From the NCBI RefSeq assembly GCF_018860545.1, contig NZ_JAHKPN010000002.1, positions 310,001 to 374,000 on the forward strand: 64,000 nucleotides of DNA, read 5' to 3'. Both the position numbers and the translations under genes were made by a program. The stretch comes from Winogradskyella psychrotolerans. GTDB lineage: Bacteria; Bacteroidota; Bacteroidia; Flavobacteriales; Flavobacteriaceae. The notes below the pieces were generated by a model. The model had not been told where the DNA came from and ran no database searches. It saw only the letters and a program-made list of their open reading frames with translations. Within the stretch, counting starts at the first letter, position 1. The number at the start of each line of letters is the position of its first letter. Positions 8,028 through 15,260 of this stretch are shown piece after piece.

Positions 8028-8621
8028 TGAAGACCTAGCAGGTTTTTCAAACCTAGCAGGTCTAGAATCATCATCATATTCCATATTTAATTCTGTTGAT
8101 GTTTTATTACTATGTGTTGACCTAAAATTTTCTAAAGTATCAAAAAGTTGAATGATATATAATTTTTTTCTACTGATTAATGTTTCTTTTTCAGAAAAGA
8201 ATGATTTATATGAAGAAAACTTATAAGTTTGAAAATCTTCAACAATCTTATGATTTTCTGGATTTTTATGAATATATAAAATGAGTTGTTTCAGGTAATT
8301 TTCATCTTTAATTTGTTTTCTTTTAAAAGGGCGTTCAAACAAAGCGCCTGTTCTAAAATTCTGCTTATTATAGGCTTTAGTGTAAGCATTAAACAAATTT
8401 GAAAACGCTTGGTTGACTTCTTTGGTTTCTGAAGTCACTTCAATGGTGAAATGAAAATGATTGTTGAGTAGACAGTAGGCTAAAATATTAACTTTTGGGC
8501 TTAAATATTTAGATACTAATTTTAGAAAATAAGCCATATTATTTTCATCCTGAAAAATAGTTTCGCTATTGATTCCACGATTATAAATATGATAGTAATT
8601 TTCTTTTTTTAGTAATTCCAT
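8028..8621 (-). CDS. REP-associated tyrosine transposase (Y1_Tnp/RAYT), lacking its own stop codon
   Basis: About 185 residues of a single-domain HUH/Y1 transposase: YYHIYNRGINSETIF near the N-terminus, the HUH metal motif NNHFHF with H55 and H57, and the candidate catalytic tyrosine Y80 or Y84 in LFNAYTKAYNK followed by RTGALFERPFKR. It starts at ATG 8621. No stop occurs before hemF: after NMEYDDD the frame reads through the 8031-8063 repeat as SRPARFEKPARSS and continues into HemF at 8027. RAYTs nick and join single strands at REP palindromes and are usually domesticated single-copy genes. The two flanking 33-nt REPs fit this. Loss of the stop codon is inferred from the length of relatives. 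Confidence 0.88.
8031..8063. repeat. 33-nt REP, copy A, between RAYT and hemF
   Basis: Begins AGACCTAGCAGGTT and ends AAACCTAGCAGGTCT; each half is nearly palindromic and the two halves are inverted around a TTC centre. Its reverse complement differs from the repeat at 8658-8690 at a single position (32/33). It is translated in frame within the RAYT-HemF reading frame and ends 3 nt from the hemF ATG. Confidence 0.85.
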
Positions 8622-8657
8622 ATTGTTAGAGGATTAGTCTTGTTTTGTGTAATGACC

Positions 8658-8690
8658 AGACCTGCTAGATTTGAAAAACCTGCTAGGTCT
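8658..8690. repeat. 33-nt REP, copy B, upstream of RAYT
   Basis: Inverted copy of 8031-8063 with one mismatch (ATTT for GTTT in the left half). It lies 37 bp upstream of the RAYT ATG. The stop codon and final threonine codon of the neighbouring GNAT gene (8683-8688) lie inside it, so insertion or expansion of the repeat has set the C-terminus of that protein. Confidence 0.85.
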
Positions 8691-9237
8691 TAGTTGATTC
8701 ACTTGGATTGTATAATTCATACAACTCCATATCCAAAGGCGCTTCTCCTGTTGGTGTAAACTCATTAATTAAAGTTTTAACCCATTTAAAATTAGTTTTC
8801 AAAGCCACTTTTACGCTTGGTAAATTGTCTTTATGTGCAATAATTTGAAGGGTTTCTAATCCTAAATTAGTAAAAGCGTAGCCCGATAAATGTTGAATTG
8901 CTTTAGAAGTTAATCCTTGCCCTTCAAACGGATAGCCAATGCAATAGGCAAATTCACCTTGTTTAGTGTCCCAATCGAGTTCTTTGATGTAAATGAGTCC
9001 TGCGAGTGCTCTTGTTTCGGAATGTTTTAAAGTGAATAAAAATTCTTCGTCATTTTCAAATTGCTTCACTTTTTGTTCTACAAACAATTGTGATAATGTT
9101 GGGGTAAGGTTTTGTTCTAAGGTTTTTGGGAAATAACGTTTTAAGCGGTCTTCGTTTGCGATTATGAAATTACAAACTTTCCAAGCATCGCCTTCGTGAA
9201 TAGGATGAATCTCAAATGTATCAAATTTGGCAATCAT
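8683..9237 (-). CDS. GNAT family N-acetyltransferase (RimJ/RimL-like)
   Basis: A 184-residue GNAT protein, with the acetyl-CoA-binding region around GYPFEGQGLTSKAIQHLSGYAF and the NLPSVKVALKTNF segment typical of RimJ/RimL-type acetyltransferases. These acetylate N-terminal or small-molecule amines; the substrate is unknown. Its start overlaps the stop of the EI24-like gene by one base (TAATG), indicating co-translation. The last codon and stop are provided by REP copy B, so the tail STKT is repeat-derived in part. Confidence 0.85.
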   Translation of the reverse strand: MIAKFDTFEIHPIHEGDAWKVCNFIIANEDRLKRYFPKTLEQNLTPTLSQLFVEQKVKQFENDEEFLFTLKHSETRALAGLIYIKELDWDTKQGEFAYCIGYPFEGQGLTSKAIQHLSGYAFTNLGLETLQIIAHKDNLPSVKVALKTNFKWVKTLINEFTPTGEAPLDMELYELYNPSESTKT

Positions 9238-10007
9238 TATACTGTGATGCTATTTTGATTCAAGAATCTTTCTTGTTCTAATAATTTCACGGTATTCACA
9301 GAAGAGGCTGTTACGCTTAAAGGTAAAACCAAAATAACACCAATAACCGGAATTAATAAAAACAACATAAAGACCATTCCATTTCCTATAGCAATGCCTT
9401 TATATCGTCCAACAAAATTGATGCTCTCTCTGTATTTAAAATGACGTTCTAAGGTGTAATCCATATTACCAAAACCCGCATAGTAGGATTGCACTAAGAA
9501 TAATATTACAGATGAAGCGATGTTTCCAATTAATGGGATAAAATTTAAAAGTAAAATAGGAATCGTGACCAATAGTTCTTTGGCTAAATTCCGGATATTA
9601 ATTCTTATCCCACGCCATAGCTGGTCTTTAAAGGATGTGTTTCTGTGATTGTGTTGTTCTATTCCTGTTAAATGTGCTTCGATTTTTTCTGAAACCGGAC
9701 TCATAAATGGCGCGGATAATGCCATGATGATGTGTTTGTATAAAATTAAGCCGATGGCAATTACAACAATACCTCCTATAAACGTTGAGATGGTCGTAAA
9801 GGTTTCTTTTCCCCATTCCCAAAACCAAATTTTTGCAATAAATCGACCTATGTTATCAGATAATCCGTAAGCAGATAGACCAATTATAAATGCCGTTATA
9901 ACACTAATGATTATAGGAATGGCAAAATATTTCCAAAGTTTTAATTTAGAAATTAAAGCGAAAGCTCCTGTGTAGGCTTGTATACCTTTTAATATGTTAT
10001 TGATCAT
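9237..10007 (-). CDS. EI24/CysZ-like membrane protein
   Basis: A 256-residue polytopic protein with about four long hydrophobic segments (around 28-50, 72-98, 140-175 and 205-235) and the pattern of EI24-domain/CysZ-like proteins, including LAKELLVTIPILLLNFIPLIG. CysZ proteins mediate sulfate uptake in proteobacteria; that role is not shown for this branch. One-base overlap with the downstream GNAT gene suggests a two-gene operon. Confidence 0.78.
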   Translation of the reverse strand: MINNILKGIQAYTGAFALISKLKLWKYFAIPIIISVITAFIIGLSAYGLSDNIGRFIAKIWFWEWGKETFTTISTFIGGIVVIAIGLILYKHIIMALSAPFMSPVSEKIEAHLTGIEQHNHRNTSFKDQLWRGIRINIRNLAKELLVTIPILLLNFIPLIGNIASSVILFLVQSYYAGFGNMDYTLERHFKYRESINFVGRYKGIAIGNGMVFMLFLLIPVIGVILVLPLSVTASSVNTVKLLEQERFLNQNSITV

Positions 10008-10160
10008 ATTATTGTTTTTGATGATGATTACTTAAAAGACGCAAAAACAGGCTTTAAGTTACAATAATTGATTGTCTAAACTCATTATGCTTTAAAAGTT
10101 CATTTCAAAGCTAAGACTATTTAAACACTTTTTTTAAATGAGTAAGCCGGCTGACTTTGA

Positions 10161-10190
10161 GTTCCTTCCCAACTGGGGAGGCTAGGATGG
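10161..10190. repeat. GC-rich palindromic repeat overlapping the hemE stop codon
   Basis: GTTCCTTCCCAACTGGGGAG followed by GCTAGGATGG is much richer in G and C than its surroundings and can fold (CCTTCCC against GGGGAGG). It supplies the hemE stop codon (10182-10184) and its last residues SPS. It resembles dispersed C/G-rich repeats I know from flavobacterial intergenic regions, but I cannot confirm copy number here. Confidence 0.45.
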
Positions 10191-11213
10191 GCTTTTATAT
10201 TCTTTTACCGCATCAATAAATGCCTTAGCATTATCTAAAGGAATATTTGGTAAAATACCATGACCTAAATTAACGATGTATTTATCTTTTCCAAACTCAT
10301 TAATCATTTGGGTCACCATCTTTTTAATCTCTTCTGGTGGCGAAAATAAACGCGTAGGGTCAAAATTACCTTGTAAAGTGATATTCCCACCAGTTAAGTA
10401 ACGAGCGTTTCTTGCAGAGCATGTCCAATCGACTCCTAAAGCTGAAGCTCCAGATTTTGCCATCGAATCTAATGCAAACCAACACCCTTTTCCGAAGGCA
10501 ATAACTGGTGCATCATCTTTTAAGGCATCAATAATTTGTTGAATATATTGCCATGAAAATTCTTGATAATCTACTGGTGATAACATACCTCCCCAAGAAT
10601 CGAATACTTGTACAGCATTACAACCCGCTTTTACTTTTTCTTTAAGATAAGCAATAGTGGTATCTGTAATTTTTTGTAATAATTGATGTGCTGCAATTGG
10701 ATTGGTGAAACAAAATTCTTTAGCTTTATCAAAGTTTTTAGACCCTTGACCTTGCACGCAATAACATAGAATTGTCCATGGTGAACCTGCGAAACCAATT
10801 AATGGAATCTCATCGTTTAGTTTTTCTTTAGTCGCTTTGATAGCTTCGTAAACATAGTTTAAAGCCTCTTTTACATCTGGAACAATGACGTTATCTACAT
10901 CTTTTTGAGAACGAATAGGATTTGGTAAATAAGGTCCAAAATTAGGTTTCATCTGTACCTCAATATTCATCGCTTGAGGAATCACTAAAATATCTGAAAA
11001 CAAAATAGCAGCATCCATGCCGTAACGACGAATCGGTTGAACTGTAATTTCACTTGCTAATTCTGGTGTTTGGCAACGTGTAAAGAAATCATATTTCGCT
11101 TTGATTTCCATAAACTCAGGTAAATAGCGACCTGCTTGACGCATCATCCAAACTGGTGGACGTTCTACAGTTTCACCTTTTAATGCTCTTAGGAATAAAT
11201 CGTTCTTTATCAT
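10182..11213 (-). CDS. hemE: Uroporphyrinogen decarboxylase
   Basis: A 343-residue cytoplasmic enzyme converting uroporphyrinogen III to coproporphyrinogen III. The signature [16 protein letters not shown] is at residues 18-33, with [28 protein letters not shown] and [12 protein letters not shown] as further conserved blocks. Length is normal. The final residues and stop are encoded within a GC-rich repeat. A 73-bp inverted-repeat element separates it from the upstream hemC-hemD gene. Confidence 0.97.
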   Translation of the reverse strand: MIKNDLFLRALKGETVERPPVWMMRQAGRYLPEFMEIKAKYDFFTRCQTPELASEITVQPIRRYGMDAAILFSDILVIPQAMNIEVQMKPNFGPYLPNPIRSQKDVDNVIVPDVKEALNYVYEAIKATKEKLNDEIPLIGFAGSPWTILCYCVQGQGSKNFDKAKEFCFTNPIAAHQLLQKITDTTIAYLKEKVKAGCNAVQVFDSWGGMLSPVDYQEFSWQYIQQIIDALKDDAPVIAFGKGCWFALDSMAKSGASALGVDWTCSARNARYLTGGNITLQGNFDPTRLFSPPEEIKKMVTQMINEFGKDKYIVNLGHGILPNIPLDNAKAFIDAVKEYKSPS

Positions 11214-11219
11214 ATTTCT

Positions 11220-11292
11220 GTCATTCCTGCGAAGGCAGGAATCTATTTAATTAGACTTTATTATTTTGGATTCCTGCCAACGCAGGAATGAC
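11220..11292. repeat. 73-bp MITE-like element with 24-bp inverted ends
   Basis: The left end GTCATTCCTGCGAAGGCAGG is mirrored by the right end CCTGCCAACGCAGGAATGAC, with an A/T-rich middle. Each end is itself a small palindrome (CCTGCG..GCAGG). A second copy of the same type lies at 37903-37979 and half-units near 37860 and 38805-38825. It sits directly upstream of the hemE start, between hemCD and hemE, so its RNA hairpin would be in the hemE leader. Confidence 0.75.
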
Positions 11293-11330
11293 AACAGTGG
11301 TGCTAACAGCTAAAGGCCAAAAGCCAACAA

Positions 11331-12911
11331 CTATTCATAAAACGCATTCACCAGCTCCACAACACTCTCAACCAAAGGTACTTTAGCAACCCTCACCTCT
11401 TCAAAATACTTTCTAGCTTCTGTTGCTGTCGTTTCTCCAATACAAAATGCAATACCTTTTGCCTTATTCTGCTTTAAGAAACTTTGAACGGTAGAAGGAC
11501 TATAAAACATAACTCCATCTAAGTCTCCTTCCACTTTTTTTGCGTCAAGCTTTGTTTCATAAGCTTCAACTTCGTTAACTTTAATATTGTTTTCAGATAA
11601 AATATCTGGAATAGTATCTAATCTCAAATTACTACAGAAATAGGTGGCTTCGGTACCATCCATGTATTCAGCCATGTGCTTGGCTAAATCTTTAGCGTAT
11701 TGCTCGTAATGTTTTACTTTTCCAATACGTTTTTCAACCATGCGCTTAGTCTTTCGACCTACACAATAAATATTTTTGAATTGTAATTCTACAGCTGAAA
11801 AATTAGTAAGTAATGATTCTACAGTATTTTGACTCGTAATAATAACGTTCTCAATTTCGTTACGAATGATAGTTTTACTCAGTCGATTAGGATTAATTTT
11901 AATATCGTCATTACTTTCAGCGACAACATCATCATGAAACAACGCTTTCTGATCGTTAGTTAATTGTTTGGTAGAATAAATATTCGTGATTTTATCACCC
12001 TGTGTTAATTCGTCAATTAAGACTTTACCACCTTTTCCAATGATATAATCGGCACAGAATTCAGCAATGTTATGGTGACTTCCTAAAGCAGCAACTTTAG
12101 TAACTTCAATCTTTTTACTACCATCCTTACTTAAAAGAATACCTTTAAAATTAACTTCTTCCTCTTTGTTAATATAACATATGGCTCCGATAGGTGCTGT
12201 ACAGCCACCTTCTAGGCGATTTAGGAATTCGCGCTCAATTGAGGTGCAAATTTGAGTAACTTCGTCATTAATTTCCGAAAGAATTGCTCTGGTCTCTTCA
12301 TCGGATTCTAAAGCCGTAACCATAACAGCTCCTTGTGCTGGCGCAGGAATCATCCAACTTAAATTAATTGAATTTTCTGGTGTAAGGTTTAAACGCCCTA
12401 AACCTGCTCCTGCGAAAATGGCTCCATTCCAATCGTCGTTAGTTTCAAGTTTTTCTAATCTAGAATTCACGTTGCCGCGCAAACCAACAATGGTATGCGT
12501 TGGGTAACGGTTGAGCCATTGTGCGCGACGTCTTAAACTTCCGGTGGCAATGACGGCATCTCTAGCCGATAAAAATTCTTCATTATCTTTAAAAACCAAA
12601 GTGTCATTGATGTTGCCTCGTTTTAAAACAGCGCCTTGTACAATCCCTTTTGGTAAGACGGTTGGGACATCTTTAAGCGAATGCACCGCAATATCAATAC
12701 TGCCTTTGAGCATGGCGATATCTAAGGTCTTCGTGAAAATTCCTGTGATACCTAGTTCGTACAAAGGTTTATCGAGAACTAAATCTCCTGTTGATTTTAC
12801 AGGGACGAGAACGGTTTTGTGACCTAAATGTTCAAGTTGAGATTGAACAGTTTTTGCTTGCCACATAGCGAGCTGGCTGTCGCGTGTGCCAATGCGAATT
12901 ATTTTAGACAT
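11331..12911 (-). CDS. Hydroxymethylbilane synthase fused to uroporphyrinogen-III synthase
   Basis: A 526-residue bifunctional protein. Residues 1 to about 300 are HemC, which polymerises four porphobilinogens: the catalytic Asp region HSLKDVPT (77-84), GSLRRRAQW (124-132), LRGNVNSRLEKL and the dipyrromethane-cofactor cysteine C237 in EREFLNRLEGGCTAPIGA. Residues from about 310 to 526 have the HemD fold pattern (NVIITSQNTVESL, IYCVGRKTKRMVE, LDGVMFYSPSTVQSFLK, AFCIGETTATEARK) and would close and invert ring D. The start overlaps the hemA stop by 8 bp (12904-12911), so the two are translationally coupled. Confidence 0.93.
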   Translation of the reverse strand: MSKIIRIGTRDSQLAMWQAKTVQSQLEHLGHKTVLVPVKSTGDLVLDKPLYELGITGIFTKTLDIAMLKGSIDIAVHSLKDVPTVLPKGIVQGAVLKRGNINDTLVFKDNEEFLSARDAVIATGSLRRRAQWLNRYPTHTIVGLRGNVNSRLEKLETNDDWNGAIFAGAGLGRLNLTPENSINLSWMIPAPAQGAVMVTALESDEETRAILSEINDEVTQICTSIEREFLNRLEGGCTAPIGAICYINKEEEVNFKGILLSKDGSKKIEVTKVAALGSHHNIAEFCADYIIGKGGKVLIDELTQGDKITNIYSTKQLTNDQKALFHDDVVAESNDDIKINPNRLSKTIIRNEIENVIITSQNTVESLLTNFSAVELQFKNIYCVGRKTKRMVEKRIGKVKHYEQYAKDLAKHMAEYMDGTEATYFCSNLRLDTIPDILSENNIKVNEVEAYETKLDAKKVEGDLDGVMFYSPSTVQSFLKQNKAKGIAFCIGETTATEARKYFEEVRVAKVPLVESVVELVNAFYE

Positions 12912-14151
12912 TATCGGTAGTTTCTAACTGAAATATTTTTTTGATAAGCTCAATGCTTTCGTCGGAAGAATTACTGTCTTCTCTTAAGTGATGTGCAAAC
13001 TGATTTGTGATTTTCTGAATCAAATTATTTGTAATCAATTCGGCTTGATCTTCATTAAAATCAGCCATTTTTTTACGTTGTGTATTGAATTCAGAATTTT
13101 TAAAATCTGTCAATTTATGTTTTATAGCCTGAATGGTTGGAACGAATTTCAAAGTATCTAACCAAGCATTAAATTCGGTTGTAATGTCTTCTATTATAGA
13201 TTCGGCATCAGGAATAAATGCTTTTCGTTTTTCTAAAGTATCATCTGTGATTTTAGCTAAATCGTCTAAATGAACTAAAGTGATATTAGAAAGGTCTCTA
13301 ATATCTTCGTTAACATTCTTTGGAATTGATAAATCTAAAACCAATAAAGGTTTTTCAGTTGAAATTAAAGACTTATATACCGTTGGGTTTTGTGCTCCTG
13401 TAGCCACAATAACGATATCTGAAGCATTAAGTTCTTCGGTTAAATTGTCGTAATCTTTTACAACTAGATTAAATTTACCAGCAACTTCTTCAGCTTTCGT
13501 TTTTGTTCTGTTTATTAAGGTAATATGAGAATTTTTAGTGTGTTTTACTAAATTCTCACAAGTATTTCTTCCTATTTTTCCTGTTCCGAAGAGTAGAATA
13601 TTCTTTTCAGAAATGGTTTCTACGTTATTCATGATGTACTGAACAGAGGCAAAAGAAACCGATGTTGCGCCAGAAGATAATTCCGTTTCGTTTTTAATGC
13701 GCTTACTCGCTTGAATTACAGAATTCACTAAGCGCTCCGTAAATGAATTTAATAAACCGACTTTACGAGAGGCTTTCGCACCAAATTTAAGCTGACTTAT
13801 AATTTCAAAATCGCCAAGAATCTGACTATCTAAACCAGAACCTACACGAAACATGTGGTTAATGGCGTCTTTGTTTTTATGTACGTAGGCCACCTCTCTA
13901 AATTCTTCAACCGTTCCTTTGGTGTTATCACATAAGAGCTGAATCAATTGAAAAGGGTGTTCTGCAAAACCGTAAAGTTCAGTTCTGTTACATGTAGAAA
14001 TCGCCAATAGGCTTTCTACGCCATTTTGTTTCGCTTGAGACAAAACGTTTTGTTTTGCATCATCACTTAAACTAAAATGACCACGTACGCGCGCGTCAGC
14101 TTTTTTATAGCTGAGACCTATAGCGTAAAAATATTTGCTTCTGTTTGGCAT
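12904..14151 (-). CDS. hemA: Glutamyl-tRNA reductase
   Basis: GluTR reduces glutamyl-tRNA to glutamate-1-semialdehyde, the first committed step of C5-pathway heme synthesis. The catalytic cysteine is C54 in ISTCNRTELY; other marks are GSGLDSQILGDFEIISQ, LLFGTGKIGRNTCENL and LVLDLSIPKNVN. I start it at ATG 14151 (MPNRSKYFYAIGLSY), 415 residues. An in-frame ATG at 14196 adds 15 residues of atypical sequence and lies at the edge of a predicted -7 box (14194-14201), so it would probably not be transcribed. It heads the minus-strand run hemA, hemCD, hemE. Confidence 0.96.
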   Translation of the reverse strand: MPNRSKYFYAIGLSYKKADARVRGHFSLSDDAKQNVLSQAKQNGVESLLAISTCNRTELYGFAEHPFQLIQLLCDNTKGTVEEFREVAYVHKNKDAINHMFRVGSGLDSQILGDFEIISQLKFGAKASRKVGLLNSFTERLVNSVIQASKRIKNETELSSGATSVSFASVQYIMNNVETISEKNILLFGTGKIGRNTCENLVKHTKNSHITLINRTKTKAEEVAGKFNLVVKDYDNLTEELNASDIVIVATGAQNPTVYKSLISTEKPLLVLDLSIPKNVNEDIRDLSNITLVHLDDLAKITDDTLEKRKAFIPDAESIIEDITTEFNAWLDTLKFVPTIQAIKHKLTDFKNSEFNTQRKKMADFNEDQAELITNNLIQKITNQFAHHLREDSNSSDESIELIKKIFQLETTDNV

Positions 14152-14193
14152 GTGTTGCTTTACTCGTTTACCTGACTTAGGAAAGTAACAGCG

Positions 14194-14201
14194 CAAATGT
14201 A
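14194..14201 (-). promoter_or_regulatory. Candidate hemA -7 box (TACATTTG on the minus strand)
   Basis: CAAATGTA on the plus strand reads TACATTTG, matching TAnnTTTG. The transcript would begin a few bases downstream, near 14187, leaving a 35-nt leader before the ATG at 14151 and excluding the longer start. No clear -33 element. Confidence 0.45.
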
Positions 14202-14295
14202 ATTTTGATATTTATAAAAAAATAACGCTAGAAGAACTTTAAGTATCGATTGTGGTTTTTTCTAGTGCTTTTTCGGTGAAAGGTGATAAATATCA

Positions 14296-14303
14296 TACTT
14301 TTG
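14296..14303 (+). promoter_or_regulatory. Candidate -7 box (TACTTTTG) for the AraC-type gene
   Basis: Matches TAnnTTTG and lies 58 bp upstream of the ATG at 14361, divergent from the hemA promoter about 95 bp away. The -33 region is weak. Confidence 0.4.
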
Positions 14304-14360
14304 TAGAGAAATCAGGGCTTTTCATAGTCTTAGTTTAGAACCAATCTAAATAGTGTGGAA

Positions 14361-15260
14361 ATGAAATCAGAAAATTCGGCTTTAAAAAGTAACGCTCAAG
14401 GTACTTTTGATGAAATTAATATTGAAGACGGTTTTATTGTATTAACCAGCAAAAATGATAGTGATCATACTAAAGTTATTGAGCGCGAGATTGATAGTAG
14501 TTATATTCAGTTTCATTTTTGTAGTAAAGGTTCTGCTGCTTTTATGTTTAATCAAGGTAATTATACCTTGAATATTGATGAGGAAACGTCTTTATTATTA
14601 TACAATCCGCAACGTGATTTACCGATTCATTTAGAATTGAAACCACATTCTTGGTTGGTGTCTTTGGTAATTTCTATTAAAAAATTTCATGGTTTATTTT
14701 CTAACGACGCCAATTATGTCACCTTTTTAACTGATGATAATAAGGACAAAAAATATTACAAAGACGGCAAAATATCACCTTCAATGGCTGTGGTTTTAAA
14801 TCAGCTCATCAGTTTTAATCTTAATAGTTCTATTAAATCCTTATACTTTAAAGGGAAAGCGTACGAATTATTAAGTCTGTTTTTTAACCGAAGTGAAGAT
14901 GCCGATATTGAACAATGTCCTTATTTAGTAGATGAGGTTAATGTGGCGAAACTAAAAAAAGCAAAAGACATCATTATCGCTAATATGGCAGAACCACCAA
15001 CGTTGCAAGAGTTAGCAGATGATATAGGTCTAAGTCTCAAAAAATTAAAAGAAGGGTTTAAGCAGATTTATGGCGATTCGGTTTTTAGTTTTCTATTCGA
15101 TTATAAAATGGAAGTGGCACGTAAACTTTTAGAATCTGGCGATTATAATGTCAACGAAGTGGGACTAAAAGTAGGGTACAGCACAGGAAGCCATTTTATT
15201 GCGGCTTTTAAAAAGAAATTTGGGACGACGCCTAAAAAGTATATTACGGCTTCGAGTTAA
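14361..15260 (+). CDS. AraC family transcriptional regulator divergent from hemA
   Basis: A 299-residue regulator. The C-terminal AraC-type double helix-turn-helix covers about residues 195-299, with TLQELADDIGLSLKKLKEGF as the first helix-turn-helix and the family signature VGLKVGYSTGSHFIAAFKKKFGTTPKKY at the end. The N-terminal part (about 30-180) is the sensing domain with an unknown ligand. A GTG at 14355 would add two residues; ATG 14361 is preferred. Divergent placement from hemA suggests it controls heme biosynthesis in response to a heme or iron-related signal; this is inference from position only. Confidence 0.9.
   Translation: MKSENSALKSNAQGTFDEINIEDGFIVLTSKNDSDHTKVIEREIDSSYIQFHFCSKGSAAFMFNQGNYTLNIDEETSLLLYNPQRDLPIHLELKPHSWLVSLVISIKKFHGLFSNDANYVTFLTDDNKDKKYYKDGKISPSMAVVLNQLISFNLNSSIKSLYFKGKAYELLSLFFNRSEDADIEQCPYLVDEVNVAKLKKAKDIIIANMAEPPTLQELADDIGLSLKKLKEGFKQIYGDSVFSFLFDYKMEVARKLLESGDYNVNEVGLKVGYSTGSHFIAAFKKKFGTTPKKYITASS

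Larger units (their letters stand above)
8031..8690 (-). mobile_element. RAYT/REP unit: transposase gene bracketed by inverted REPs
   Basis: A 660-bp unit composed of the 33-nt REP, the RAYT gene and the inverted 33-nt REP. Related palindromes occur at 6641-6672 and 7093-7107. No target-site duplication is obvious at the outer edges. The unit is placed between hemF and a GNAT gene in what otherwise looks like a continuous minus-strand gene run. Whether it moved recently as a block is inference. Confidence 0.65.

Noticed and set aside
6641-8690. CRISPR array
   Set aside because: The palindromes are few, irregularly spaced by whole genes and accompanied by a RAYT, not by spacers or cas genes.
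14152-14196. Longer HemA start at 14196
   Set aside because: The extra 15 residues are unlike GluTR N-termini and the ATG coincides with the predicted -7 box, so it would not be in the transcript.
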